From IMG/VR virus record IMGVR_UViG_3300046458_000091, positions 1-64,000 of that record: a stretch of DNA of 64,000 nucleotides; one strand, written 5' to 3'. Below the pieces are notes generated by a model. That model ran no database searches. It was not told the DNA's origin and worked only from the letters and a program-made list of their open reading frames with translations. Position 1 is the stretch's first letter. Every line of letters starts with the position of its first letter. This DNA comes from a virus. The translations under genes and the position numbers were made by a program. Of the stretch, positions 24,438 through 33,169 are shown one piece after another.

Positions 24438-24938
24438 TTAGCCAGCGGCCAGGGTGATGTGGGGGATGTCCGGGATCTTGAACCGTACGCGGTAGTCGGC
24501 AATCTCCTGGTCAGAGAGCAGGGAGACGTCGAAGTCTGCCCAGGTCACGCCAGCGGCCTGGCATTCGTTCCAGCTGTGCCACCCGCCCAGGTCCAGCCCA
24601 GCGTGCAGGGCGGCCTGTTGTGCCTCATTGGCGCCCATGGTGCCGCACATCTCGGCGAAGAGCTGGTCCAGGGTGTGGCGCTGAACGCCGGTCACCTTGC
24701 TCAACAGGTACTGGGCGTCATGCATGGCCCCAGGGACGCGGTGGTCTACGTTGCCGAAGGCCCATTGCGCCAGGTCGGGGATGCTGGCCAGGTCGGTCAG
24801 CATGCCCCGGGGGCCTTCCCATACCTTGCCCTTGCTGTCGGTGTAGCGGAACGTGTCCAGCACCGCATAGAGCTTGTTCGATGCCAGGGTGCGGTACGGC
24901 CGCAGCCGTGGGATGACGTCGAAACCGGGCTTAACCAT
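24438..24938 (-). CDS. DUF1353 family protein
   Basis: 166 residues from the ATG at 24938. GPRGMLTDLASIPDLAQWAF and PGAMHDAQYLL are the DUF1353 signature, found in many phage lysis/tail regions. Function unknown. Overlaps the end of the lipoprotein gene. Confidence 0.8.
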   Translation of the reverse strand: MVKPGFDVIPRLRPYRTLASNKLYAVLDTFRYTDSKGKVWEGPRGMLTDLASIPDLAQWAFGNVDHRVPGAMHDAQYLLSKVTGVQRHTLDQLFAEMCGTMGANEAQQAALHAGLDLGGWHSWNECQAAGVTWADFDVSLLSDQEIADYRVRFKIPDIPHITLAAG

Positions 24939-25401
24939 AGGTCGGCGCCAGGCGCATTTCACGCAGCGCCGCCTTTACCGTGTCATCCGGTGGCGTCACC
25001 GGCAGCGGGCCTGGCGCGGTGGACGGCGCCGGGGGCAGCGCCTGGATGTCCTCGGCCTGCTGGGTGCTCAATTCGCCGTTGGCCACCGCCGACTTGATTG
25101 CCGCGTCGAGCACCTCGGGCGCCTTCTCCTGGGCAACGCTGGCCAGCACCACCGGCAGCGACTTGTCGGCGTTGACGATGTTGCACAGCCCGGAGTTGTA
25201 GACCTTGCCCGCCACCACCAGCTGCACCACGGCGCGCTGTTCCGGCGTGAGGGCGCAATAGTTGCTTACCGCATCGCTGGCCACGTTGTAGACGGCGCCG
25301 CCGACCGTGGAGACTGCCGTTTTCACGCCGGAGCAGCCCGCCAGCACGACTACAGAGAGGCCTGCGAGGCACAGGCTGGAGACCATCAGGATACGTTTCA
25401 T
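24931..25401 (-). CDS. Phage lipoprotein
   Basis: 156 residues from the ATG at 25401. Signal peptide with lipobox LAGC (Cys at about residue 23), then a helical periplasmic domain with two further Cys and a Pro-rich end. Location between endolysin and DUF1353 suggests an outer-membrane lysis factor (spanin-like) or an exclusion protein; sequence alone does not decide. Confidence 0.75.
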   Translation of the reverse strand: MKRILMVSSLCLAGLSVVVLAGCSGVKTAVSTVGGAVYNVASDAVSNYCALTPEQRAVVQLVVAGKVYNSGLCNIVNADKSLPVVLASVAQEKAPEVLDAAIKSAVANGELSTQQAEDIQALPPAPSTAPGPLPVTPPDDTVKAALREMRLAPTYG

Positions 25402-25844
25402 GCCACACCTTTGAAGAAAATGTGATGCCCCAGGCGCAGGGTTTGAGTTGCACCGGCCACCCACGCGGGGGCCTTGGGCATCGTGGTTGCGTAGTAGTGA
25501 GTCGCCCCACTGGTTGGATCGGGGCCAACGTCATTGACGACGGCGGTGGCCACCTGCAAAGCCTTCTTGTACTCACCGGCCGGGATCGGCCGGGCGCCCT
25601 TGAGGTAGGGCGAGTTCGGGTCGTTGGCGTTCCAGCAGCTGAACTGGTACGGCTTCTGGCACACGCCTGCGTAACCCTCGCCCCACCATGAATTACTGCG
25701 GCCGTCGTTGACCCGGTTACGGATCGTCCAGGCCACCGCCTTCATCCCTTCCAGGCTTTCGCCACGGGCCTCGCCCCAGAGCGTGCGGGCCAGCACGTCG
25801 ATATCGGTGGCCGTCGCTTTAGCTTGCTGGGTCGGGGGTGTCAT
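25398..25844 (-). CDS. SleB-type cell wall hydrolase (endolysin)
   Basis: 148 residues. Matches the Hydrolase_2/SleB family: LARTLWGEARGESLEGMKAV, with the catalytic Glu in GEARGE, then NRV, FSCW and GATHYYA. Cleaves the glycan backbone of peptidoglycan. Lacks a signal peptide, so it needs the holin-like gene that overlaps it upstream. ATGA overlap with the lipoprotein. Confidence 0.88.
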   Translation of the reverse strand: MTPPTQQAKATATDIDVLARTLWGEARGESLEGMKAVAWTIRNRVNDGRSNSWWGEGYAGVCQKPYQFSCWNANDPNSPYLKGARPIPAGEYKKALQVATAVVNDVGPDPTSGATHYYATTMPKAPAWVAGATQTLRLGHHIFFKGVA

Positions 25845-26070
25845 CGCCGCTGATCTCCTTGAGAGTCTTGCTGATGTAATGAACTGCCAGGTTGGCGGCC
25901 TTGGCGACCGCTGAAATCATCCCGTACAGCACCGGGTCAAACGGTGGGGTGGCGGCGTAATACGCCATGATCCCCACCAGTGAATCCAGGAACAGACCAA
26001 TGCCAAAGACGATGACGTTGGCCTGTTTGAGCAGCGTCTTACGCCGCGCTTTGGTCTTACTTACGGGCAT
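25819..26070 (-). CDS. Holin-like membrane protein
   Basis: 83 residues from the ATG at 26070 (GGGAG upstream). Basic N-terminus, then two membrane segments (VIVFGIGLFLDSLVGIMAYYA and a second near residues 46-65), and a charged tail. Size and place directly before the endolysin fit a holin. Confidence 0.7.
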   Translation of the reverse strand: MPVSKTKARRKTLLKQANVIVFGIGLFLDSLVGIMAYYAATPPFDPVLYGMISAVAKAANLAVHYISKTLKEISGDDTPDPAS

Positions 26071-26383
26071 AGGGGCTCCCTTTCTCGTACTGCTCAAGCT
26101 TGATTCGCAGCGTGAGCGTTTCCTGCTTGAGTGCATCCACTTCAGTGCGCAGCAGCGCCAGGGACTGGTCATGCACCCGCACATCGCGCTGAACCAGAGC
26201 CATGTCGCGATTGAAGTTGTTGATGGAGGTAATGATGCTGTCCAGCTTGTTGATGGCGCTGGAGCCCACGGCCAGGATTGCAGCAACTGCAAGGCCCTGG
26301 AGCACGCTCATTACCCATTTAACAATCGGGGAGTCGGTGAAGCGTTGCGCCTTCTCGGCCATATCCGTGCCTAACTTGTTCAT
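26057..26383 (-). CDS. Membrane-anchored coiled-coil protein
   Basis: 108 residues. One membrane helix (VMSVLQGLAVAAILAVGSSA) near residue 25, followed by a long coiled coil (DVRVHDQSLALLRTEVDALK onward). Resembles inner-membrane spanin or XhlA-like proteins. First gene of the lysis group. Confidence 0.6.
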   Translation of the reverse strand: MNKLGTDMAEKAQRFTDSPIVKWVMSVLQGLAVAAILAVGSSAINKLDSIITSINNFNRDMALVQRDVRVHDQSLALLRTEVDALKQETLTLRIKLEQYEKGSPYARK

Positions 26384-26442
26384 GGTGGCTTTCCGATATT
26401 TTCAACGGTTTTGCGCTCCCCTCTCGGGCCAGGTTTGCGCGG

Positions 26443-26733
26443 TTATGTGCCCTTCTTGGCGATGATTTGCGCCACGATCCCGACAGACCGAATGATTGCG
26501 TCAAGGCGGTTCAGCTCGGCCTGGACGACCTTGTTTTCGTTCTCGCGATTTTTCTTCCAGTTCGCGAAGGGTTTGCTTTCGAATAACTTCCTGATCGTGC
26601 TTTCGGTCAGTTTTCCGCAGCGGGTCAGGTCCTGGCCGAAGTACAGCGCCAGCTCTGCCCGAACGTCGTTATACGAATCCCATAATTTGACGCGCCCGCT
26701 CGCTGATGCAGGAATGGGCAGGAAATCGGGCGG
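26443..26733 (-). CDS. Frameshift extension of tail chaperone (no start codon)
   Basis: A 96-codon open frame beginning after a stop at 26734 and overlapping the end of the chaperone gene. It has no ATG and no GTG or TTG until near its end, yet reads like a real protein (NDVRAELALYFGQDLTRCGK, VVQAELNRLDAIIRSVGI). It is in the +1 frame of the gene above. The sequence CGA TTT CCT, with TTT at 26723-26725, allows a +1 slip from TTT to TTC, joining 243 residues to 92 more. Tail chaperones of many phages use such a shift. Confidence 0.6.
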   Translation of the reverse strand, partial: PPDFLPIPASASGRVKLWDSYNDVRAELALYFGQDLTRCGKLTESTIRKLFESKPFANWKKNRENENKVVQAELNRLDAIIRSVGIVAQIIAKKGT

Positions 26734-27451
26734 TTACGACCTCTGGCACCTCCTCGCCGGGCGTCTCAGACACCTTGGCGGCCACCAGCCCGTACTGGCT
26801 GGTGACGACGTGCATCAGGTGCGCGGCGGTCATGGTCGCGTCCATGTAGGCGTCAAAGAACGCGCAGAATTTGCGGTCCTTCATCCTGCGAATGGGGGTG
26901 ATGCGCTCCACCAGCGCGGCGGCATACGACGCATCGTCGATGTAAACCAGCGGCTCATCGTCAACGCCGCGCACGCACGCCGCCATGGACGCGCACCACC
27001 AGCTGTAATCGGTGGCCTGGTACACGCCATCGTCTATGAGCGTCTCGATGGCCTCAGCCTGGTAACCCAGCATCGGGCTGAAAATCAGCGATTCCCCCCC
27101 GAACTGGAACGGGATATCGGCGACGTAATCGGTCTGTTCCAGGATGTAATCGGCATAGAACGTCTGCCGGGTGTCGCCCTTTTCATGCAGCGGGAAGTTC
27201 GGACCATCGTCGCGGGTGCCGCTCATGTAGCTGGCCACCACATGCATGCGCTCATTGACCGACCAATGCCGGGGGTCGGCCACGGCGCCTGGCCGGTCAA
27301 TCGGCTTGCAGATGAAGCTCAGCAGCTTGGAGATGGTTCGCTGCTCATGTACCGCTGGGATTTCACACAGCGCCTGAATTTGATCCATCTCCAGCTCTTC
27401 CATGTTCACGGAGATGCGACGGGTGTTAACCGGGTTGATGTACTTATTCAT
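26669..27451 (-). CDS. Putative tail assembly chaperone
   Basis: 260 residues. Position after tube/baseplate genes, acidic composition and the overlapping frame without a start codon all fit a tail assembly chaperone. Noted stretches: EIPAVHEQRTISKLLSFICK, HWSVNERMHVVASYMSG. Identification is by context. Confidence 0.55.
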   Translation of the reverse strand: MNKYINPVNTRRISVNMEELEMDQIQALCEIPAVHEQRTISKLLSFICKPIDRPGAVADPRHWSVNERMHVVASYMSGTRDDGPNFPLHEKGDTRQTFYADYILEQTDYVADIPFQFGGESLIFSPMLGYQAEAIETLIDDGVYQATDYSWWCASMAACVRGVDDEPLVYIDDASYAAALVERITPIRRMKDRKFCAFFDAYMDATMTAAHLMHVVTSQYGLVAAKVSETPGEEVPEVVTARFPAHSCISERARQIMGFV

Positions 27452-28167
27452 AGGGCGCCAAATGAGTCGTGTTGCGTGAAAGTGAGGTTGAGCGCGGTGA
27501 ATTCGTCAGTGCTTCGCGAGAGGTTGACCTCACACGACACAGGGACCATGACCCAGCTCTTGGAGTAGCCCCGGCTTTCCTCAACGGCGCCGTGGGTGAT
27601 CTTGATGGTGTTTACGTAATCGCTCGGGACAGCAAAGGAGCCGTCCTTTGGCGTGGCGACGGCTTGCAGCTCGTCAAACCAGCTCTTGATTTCGCCATCG
27701 GCGTCGTAACAGACGATGCGCAGCTCTACCGGGTCGTTACCGGTAGGCGCCAGCGTGAAACCCGACCCGATCTTGATCGGCTCCCACCCCAGCTGGACGC
27801 TGTTGTAGGTGACCTCGGTGGACAGCAAGTTGACTCGCGGCGCGCTGATCTTGCCCACCGGGTCGATACCGATGTGCCAGAGGTTCGTGCGCTCGCGATT
27901 GACCGCTGCCGCCTCTTCGTACATCTGAAGAACCGTGCTCCAGGACTGGCCAGCCAAAACGATGTTGCCGCCGCTGCCGCCGTTGAAGGCATTCGTGCGG
28001 CCAAAGATGTTGTCCGCGATCTTGTTTGCAGCGCCGTTCAGGTTGCCGCCCAGCAGATCCCGGGCAGCACTGGTGTACTTGAGTACGCTGCTGTCGATTT
28101 TGCTGGTGATCTTGTTCGTGACCGCATCAGTTGCTTGATAGGCCAGGCGTTCGAAGATGTTGCCCAT
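27448..28167 (-). CDS. Tail tube/baseplate protein
   Basis: 239 residues. Helical Ala/Asn-rich N-terminus then a beta-rich domain (VNLLSTEVTYNSVQLGWEP ... VPVSCEVNLSRSTDEFTALN). Its plan, helical tail then strand-rich body, matches the 397-aa protein at 29139-30332, so the two may be related tube-cap or initiator proteins. ATGA overlap with the chaperone. Confidence 0.55.
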   Translation of the reverse strand: MGNIFERLAYQATDAVTNKITSKIDSSVLKYTSAARDLLGGNLNGAANKIADNIFGRTNAFNGGSGGNIVLAGQSWSTVLQMYEEAAAVNRERTNLWHIGIDPVGKISAPRVNLLSTEVTYNSVQLGWEPIKIGSGFTLAPTGNDPVELRIVCYDADGEIKSWFDELQAVATPKDGSFAVPSDYVNTIKITHGAVEESRGYSKSWVMVPVSCEVNLSRSTDEFTALNLTFTQHDSFGAL

Positions 28168-28571
28168 CAGATCGACCTCACCTCAAAGCTGAACGTCAGC
28201 GAGGGGAGGCGCAACTCATAGTCGGAGATGGCCACCGCCACCTCAGCGACAGCGCGGCCCCACGGATCTGCGCCTTGACTGCGCGAGACCTCGTAAGCGG
28301 TGCTGTTTTCCTTCTCCATGTACATCACCCACAGGGGCTCAATAATGGCCAGTTCGCTGGGGCTCAAGTCGAAGTCTTGCGCCCCCAAGGCGGTCGGAGT
28401 CGCGTCGATATCGGTATGCACGCCATCGGTTGACTGGGCGCTGGCCAGCTGGGCATACCCGCAGTACTTGCGCACTGCGGCCCGCAGGCTGCGGGTTATC
28501 TGCTCTTCTTCCAGCGCGCAGCCAATCGGCAGCACAGCGATGAACTGTTCTACTAATTGGCTGATTTTCAT
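28167..28571 (-). CDS. Structural protein of tail region, 134 aa
   Basis: Starts at the ATG at 28571. Helical first half, then SPSELAIIEPLWVMYMEKEN, and a strand-rich C-terminus (ELRLPSLTFSFEVRSI). Lies between tube-like genes and probably acts in tail completion or baseplate. Confidence 0.55.
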   Translation of the reverse strand: MKISQLVEQFIAVLPIGCALEEEQITRSLRAAVRKYCGYAQLASAQSTDGVHTDIDATPTALGAQDFDLSPSELAIIEPLWVMYMEKENSTAYEVSRSQGADPWGRAVAEVAVAISDYELRLPSLTFSFEVRSI

Positions 28572-28573
28572 GG

Positions 28574-29047
28574 TTACTGATTCGCAAACCAGTGGTAGTG
28601 CAGCGTGCCGGCCAGAAGGAGAACCTGGCTGTCGTTTTCCCAGTCGCGGTCGGGCTGATCCATGACCAGAAAGGCGTCGATGATGCTTTCTTTCTGGGTG
28701 TAATCGTCCGGGCGACCGGCGTAGATGGTCGCGTTGAACGTGCCACCGTTCGCCAAGATTGCCTTGAGCATTTCGTGGGCATGACTGCGGACGGTCTCGT
28801 AGATACCGCACGGGCCTTCTTGCTTGGTCTTGACCTGCTTGGGCTGGCCCATTTCCTGACCCAGAGGGCCGAAATACGGGATGTTGTCGCCCACGGTCGG
28901 AATCGGCCACGGGAACTGTTTGATCAGCAGCGTCATGTCTTCGAATCCTTCGATGACAATCTGCGCGTCAGCCTGGACGGCCTTACGGCCCATGTCCTGC
29001 GTGTTTTGGTACGTGCGACTCAAAATCGCCATTTTGGAAACGGTCAT
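28574..29047 (-). CDS. Putative tail tube protein
   Basis: 157 residues. Beta-rich with YETVRSHAHEMLKAILANGG and a C-terminal VLLLAGTLHYHWFANQ. Size and location suit a tube subunit, though the sequence does not prove it. Preceded by AGGGTGATGT. A terminator lies upstream, so it starts a new unit. Confidence 0.5.
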   Translation of the reverse strand: MTVSKMAILSRTYQNTQDMGRKAVQADAQIVIEGFEDMTLLIKQFPWPIPTVGDNIPYFGPLGQEMGQPKQVKTKQEGPCGIYETVRSHAHEMLKAILANGGTFNATIYAGRPDDYTQKESIIDAFLVMDQPDRDWENDSQVLLLAGTLHYHWFANQ

Positions 29048-29093
29048 ACATCACCCTTTGGGAATCTCAACAAACAGGGCAATCGTCACACGT

Positions 29094-29116
29094 AAAAAAA
29101 CCCGCTTTTGGGCGGG
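29094..29116 (-). terminator. Rho-independent terminator
   Basis: CCCGC (29101-29105) pairs with GCGGG (29112-29116); seven T follow on the minus strand. Closes the sheath-397-aa unit. Confidence 0.8.
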
Positions 29117-29138
29117 CTTTGCAGGGTTTTTAGGCGCG

Positions 29139-30332
29139 TTACCGGGCGAAAAATCGCTTGATATCGGGCCGATCCAGAGCCGTGAGCGTGGCCATGGAAA
29201 TCTGCACCGGCAAGTCGATGTAATAACCCTTGTTGTCCTTGGGCGCGTCGAGCGGGAAGCTGACGTTTTCAATCACCATCGGCGCCCAGGTGCGGCCCGC
29301 GTAGGTGAAGCCCAACAGGCGCGGCGCCTTGGACGGAAACAGGGCCTTGATAAAGCTGTCGATGTCCTTGGTGGTTTGCAGCACCTCAGACAAGATGCCG
29401 TCCTCTGCCAGCTCCTGGGGGAATACCCACTCCAGCAGGCGCGTCAGCGGCTGTTCCACTTCCTTGAGCGCATCGTGCCAAGCCTTGAAATGCAGGGTGA
29501 AGTTCAGCTTTAACGGCGGCATGCCCGAAAACACCTGGCGCGAATTGAGCTTGGTGATACCGGTGCGGCCTTCAAGGTCGCGCATAACGCTCTTGAGCTT
29601 GTCAGAGCCCGCATTGAGCGTATCGGCTATCGCGCCATCCTTGAACGGGGAAATCGCCTGTAGCGCGTTCAGGACCGGCACCAGCGAGCCCGATTGCAAC
29701 ATCCCCGCCAGCGCGGGGGCCTTGGTCTCAGGCCCGGTGTTCTCGAAAGGCGACTGCCAGTTCTGCTGGATTTCCAGCGAACCCTCTTTGAGGGCGCCAT
29801 AGACCCCCTCAAACTCTTGAATATCGGCCACGCCCTTCGCGTCACACACGAAAATGCGCGCCAGGAACAGCGGCGACAGCGACCCCCAGTCGCCGCCCAG
29901 GTCAGAACTGAGCGACTTGGCGCCGGGAATGTACTCGCCGACCAGACCGGCGCCACCGTCGAAAATGTTCGATACGACCTGTTCCGGGTCGGCGTTCTTC
30001 ACGTCATCGACCAAACCGCTAACCTTGTCCGCTACGCCATCGTAGACGTCACTGATCGTGGTCTTGCCGTTCCACAGGTCGGATACCGTATCGCTGACGG
30101 TGCCTAACGCCCCTTCAATGGCCTTGCGGTTGGCGGTGCCGCCTACAAGACTGTCCAGGCGGCCTACACCGGCCTTGATGATGCCGGAGGCGGCGCCAGC
30201 GGCACCGTCCCCTATGAACTTGGTGGCTGACCCCAGCAGTTTGTTAGACGTCGCCCCGGCAGCGGTTCCGGTCACGTCTTTTACGGTGCCGGAGACCGAT
30301 TGCCCGAGGCTGTCTAAACTGAAGTCAGCCAT
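29139..30332 (-). CDS. Tail/baseplate structural protein, 397 aa
   Basis: N-terminal ~130 residues are Ala/Gly/Asp-rich and helical with repeated DxVxGxV patterns; the rest is strand-rich and ends GYYIDLPVQISMATLTALDR. Similar in plan to the 239-aa protein downstream. Probably a tube-terminus or baseplate component. Confidence 0.5.
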   Translation of the reverse strand: MADFSLDSLGQSVSGTVKDVTGTAAGATSNKLLGSATKFIGDGAAGAASGIIKAGVGRLDSLVGGTANRKAIEGALGTVSDTVSDLWNGKTTISDVYDGVADKVSGLVDDVKNADPEQVVSNIFDGGAGLVGEYIPGAKSLSSDLGGDWGSLSPLFLARIFVCDAKGVADIQEFEGVYGALKEGSLEIQQNWQSPFENTGPETKAPALAGMLQSGSLVPVLNALQAISPFKDGAIADTLNAGSDKLKSVMRDLEGRTGITKLNSRQVFSGMPPLKLNFTLHFKAWHDALKEVEQPLTRLLEWVFPQELAEDGILSEVLQTTKDIDSFIKALFPSKAPRLLGFTYAGRTWAPMVIENVSFPLDAPKDNKGYYIDLPVQISMATLTALDRPDIKRFFAR

Positions 30333-30335
30333 TTC

Positions 30336-31079
30336 TTACTTGCCCAGCATGCGGCGGCGTAGACGCATCGACTTCGCGCGCCGCATCTTCGCTGCACCGG
30401 AGAAGGCCTTTTTCTGCATTTTACGCACGGCGCTTTTCTGGGCAGCGGTCAGGCGAACGTGGCCGCTGACTCGCTTTTTGATGCGCACTTTCTTGCCCTG
30501 GCGCACGGCCATGACCTTCTTGTAGACCGCATCCATCATGTTGTCATCGTCGCCACTGACGAACTTGTCCGCGTCGTCGAGCATGGCATCGTCGCCCTGC
30601 GGCAGCTTATCCAGAAGTGCGTCATGCACGCGGGCAGCTACTTCGTTGTCGAAGCTCATTTCTTCGCCCAGCAAGGCGTCAATGTCTTCAGGGGCAATAC
30701 CTTTATCTTCCATGTAGTCGCCGATCAGATCGGACAGATTCGCGGCATAGTCGGATTCGGCGTCGGTGATTTCTTCGTCGCCATCCGTGGCCACGCCGAC
30801 AATCAGCGCATACAGGCGGTCGCCGTAGCCTTCGCCCTTTTCAAGCTCCGACTCAGACCACTCCTGGACGATCATCACCGCGTCTTGGCGCATTTCGGCG
30901 GTGATGAGGGTGTCAGGCGCGTTTTCCTCGGTGATGTCGTCGAGCATGGCGCCCGGCTGATTCAGCGGCTTTTCTTGTTGCTGCTGTTGTTGCTGTTGCT
31001 GTTGTTGGTCAACAGCCGGTGCGGCGTAGGCCTGGGTGATGGCCGCGCCAGCGGCCAGTACGGTTTTCAGGTAGTTCAT
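30336..31079 (-). CDS. Virion-associated protein with poly-Gln and basic tail
   Basis: 247 residues. The start looks like a signal peptide (MNYLKTVLAAGAAITQAYA), followed by eleven Gln in a row, a strongly acidic middle (MLDDITEENAPD to DDDNMMDAV) and a very basic C-terminal 60 residues. The tail suggests nucleic acid contact, for example an internal head or ejected protein. Lies between sheath and 397-aa gene. Confidence 0.55.
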   Translation of the reverse strand: MNYLKTVLAAGAAITQAYAAPAVDQQQQQQQQQQQEKPLNQPGAMLDDITEENAPDTLITAEMRQDAVMIVQEWSESELEKGEGYGDRLYALIVGVATDGDEEITDAESDYAANLSDLIGDYMEDKGIAPEDIDALLGEEMSFDNEVAARVHDALLDKLPQGDDAMLDDADKFVSGDDDNMMDAVYKKVMAVRQGKKVRIKKRVSGHVRLTAAQKSAVRKMQKKAFSGAAKMRRAKSMRLRRRMLGK

Positions 31080-31091
31080 GGGGTCACCTCC

Positions 31092-32738
31092 TTACGGGCG
31101 CACGATGTTTTGCTGGTTGCTGATAACCCGGGCGGTGCCGACGTAAGACATGAATGTCTCGATGGCCATCCGTTCCATGGGTTGGTTTTCGCTCGGCTGG
31201 ATAGTGGCGTTGTAGGCGCCGCCGTCGAGTTCAGCGCTCGGTTGAAGCCAGCCCGCCGACTTCAGCGCTGGGAAAAACTTCGCTACAAAGTCTTCGGTTG
31301 TCTTGACTGCCTGATCCATTGGCTTTTGCAGGGCTTGCTGAGCCACGGCTGCAATCGTGTCGTCCACGTAAGTCGCCATTTCCACAACGGCGATGAGCTT
31401 GGTGGCGCCCTCGGTTTTCGCGCCGGTCAGGGAGTCCCACCAGACGAAATTGCCGCCGCTCACGTAGTCCACATAGAACACAGGGTTGATACGGCTGGCC
31501 GCCAGGGTTTCCAGGTCGTCCGATTCCAGCTCTACGGTCTGGATCATGCCGGTACGGGTAACCGCGAAATCACTGCCCGCGATCACGACATTGCGTTTTG
31601 CGATGCCCTTGGCGTTGACCACTGCGTTACGCGCGCAGCGCAGGCCGATGTTCAAGCCGGACGTGCCGATGAAAGCCTGGCCACCCGCTGCCGGATTGGT
31701 AGCCGTGAACGGGGCCCAATAGCACTGGCTGTAGATGATGTCGGTATCGCCGCCTACGGAGTCGTAGAAGTTAACGGCAGCCTCAACGCTGAAGCGGCCC
31801 GGGATGTCCCACGGCACCTGGCGGTTGATGTCCTTGCCCAGCTGGAGCAGGCGAGAAAGCAGCGCAACGCTTTCGGTGCCGCCAGAGCCAATGTAGGTGA
31901 ACGAAGGCTTGGCACGGCGCAGGCGCGCTACAGCAGCGTCCAGGTCGGCATTGGTGTACAGCGTCGGGCCTTCAGTGAAGTACTGGAGCGGCGAGCCAGA
32001 GAAAATATCCTTGTTGCCGGTCTTGCCGTAGAACACGCAGGTCGGCGGGATAACCGCGTCCAGCGCCACATCAGTCACCAGCAGCAGGTCGGTGTACTGG
32101 GTCACGATGTCGGTAATGAAGTAGCTCTTACCGAATTCGTCCAGAGCAGCCGGATCAAGCGAGCCAGTGTAAGGACCCAGCACGATTTCGTTGGTATTCA
32201 CGTCACGCAGTTGCAGGGTGACGATTTTGGAGGCCTGGGCCACGCCCGCGTCATTTTCAACCGCGACAGCATGGATTTCGGGCTGCACGCCCTCGCTGAA
32301 GCATTCCAGGTGCTTGATGGCCAGCAGATCACCTGCCGACAAGCCCACCTCTTCATCGACCAGTTTCCATACCGGCGTTGCAGTAGCGCCCTGGGCCGGG
32401 GGCAAGGAAGCGGTGGCCACCATCAGCTGGTTCTTAGCGCTGGCACTAACCAGACGCGAGACAACGGCCTGTACGGTGCCCGCCTTGAGGGCTTCATAGA
32501 TATGAACGTAGGGCTGCGCCAGGGCGCTGGCCGACATCGACTGAGCAGCGCCCAGCCAGCGGGTTTGCTTGCCCTTGGAAACCGCAAAGGCCTTGTCAAT
32601 GCGCCCACGGCTAAAGCGGCCAGTGATGGCCATGTTGTGCGCCACAGTGTTGGTGCTGGGCTGTTCGGACATGTCGTTGATCGGGTACAGCAGTACGCCG
32701 GAACGCTTGTCGATGGTGCGCGAGAAAGGAATGGTCAT
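31092..32738 (-). CDS. Contractile tail sheath protein
   Basis: 548 residues. The C-terminal part carries sheath-like features (INPVFYVDYVSGGNFVWWDS and a final GTARVISNQQNIV), and the size and position, after capsid genes and before tube genes, fit. This makes the particle a myovirus type. The N-terminal ~80 residues begin the inter-subunit arm region (SGVLLYPINDMSEQPS). Confidence 0.75.
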   Translation of the reverse strand: MTIPFSRTIDKRSGVLLYPINDMSEQPSTNTVAHNMAITGRFSRGRIDKAFAVSKGKQTRWLGAAQSMSASALAQPYVHIYEALKAGTVQAVVSRLVSASAKNQLMVATASLPPAQGATATPVWKLVDEEVGLSAGDLLAIKHLECFSEGVQPEIHAVAVENDAGVAQASKIVTLQLRDVNTNEIVLGPYTGSLDPAALDEFGKSYFITDIVTQYTDLLLVTDVALDAVIPPTCVFYGKTGNKDIFSGSPLQYFTEGPTLYTNADLDAAVARLRRAKPSFTYIGSGGTESVALLSRLLQLGKDINRQVPWDIPGRFSVEAAVNFYDSVGGDTDIIYSQCYWAPFTATNPAAGGQAFIGTSGLNIGLRCARNAVVNAKGIAKRNVVIAGSDFAVTRTGMIQTVELESDDLETLAASRINPVFYVDYVSGGNFVWWDSLTGAKTEGATKLIAVVEMATYVDDTIAAVAQQALQKPMDQAVKTTEDFVAKFFPALKSAGWLQPSAELDGGAYNATIQPSENQPMERMAIETFMSYVGTARVISNQQNIVRP

Positions 32739-33169
32739 TGCTGAGCCTCCACAGGGGCAGCGGCTGGAGCTGCGGCCTCAGTTTTGCCAGGCTTGGTGAC
32801 CTTGGCGGTGCTCTTGCCCGCTGTCGAATCGGCAGGCGTATCACCTACCGGGTCAAGAGGCGCCTCAGGGACCGGCGCCACCACTTGGGGAGCGGTCAGC
32901 TCTGCGAAGTCCTCAGCATCACTGCCAGCACGGCTGGCCAGCTGGGACAGATCGGTAACCAGCAGCCAGGCCTGGTCAATGCTGCGTACGCGCACCTTCA
33001 CGGCCTCGCCCGGGGCGATAGGGGTGTTGATGCCCGAGGACGGGACTACCAACGCCTTGATGTGCTTGTGCTTCAGCTCCAGCACGAAGGGGAAGGTCTG
33101 ACCATCCACCAGTTTCTCAACGAGAGCCTGCGGGGCGTCACCTGCCTTGCTATCAATCTTTACTGTCAT
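32735..33169 (-). CDS. Capsid accessory protein, paralogue of next gene
   Basis: 144 residues. A beta-sandwich-like domain (~25-85: FVLELKHKHIKALVVPSSGI, then IAPGEAVKVRVRSIDQAW) followed by an Ala/Pro/Lys tail. The domain resembles the C-terminal domain of the 227-aa gene, including a (P/N)..I(A)P(G/A)..V.V.V pattern. Possibly decoration or head-tail joining. Confidence 0.55.
   Translation of the reverse strand: MTVKIDSKAGDAPQALVEKLVDGQTFPFVLELKHKHIKALVVPSSGINTPIAPGEAVKVRVRSIDQAWLLVTDLSQLASRAGSDAEDFAELTAPQVVAPVPEAPLDPVGDTPADSTAGKSTAKVTKPGKTEAAAPAAAPVEAQQ

Noticed and set aside
30459-32744. Very long open frame (761 codons) on the plus strand opposite the sheath gene
   Set aside because: It mirrors the GC-rich codon pattern of the real minus-strand genes, spans two of them and their junction, and has no family likeness.
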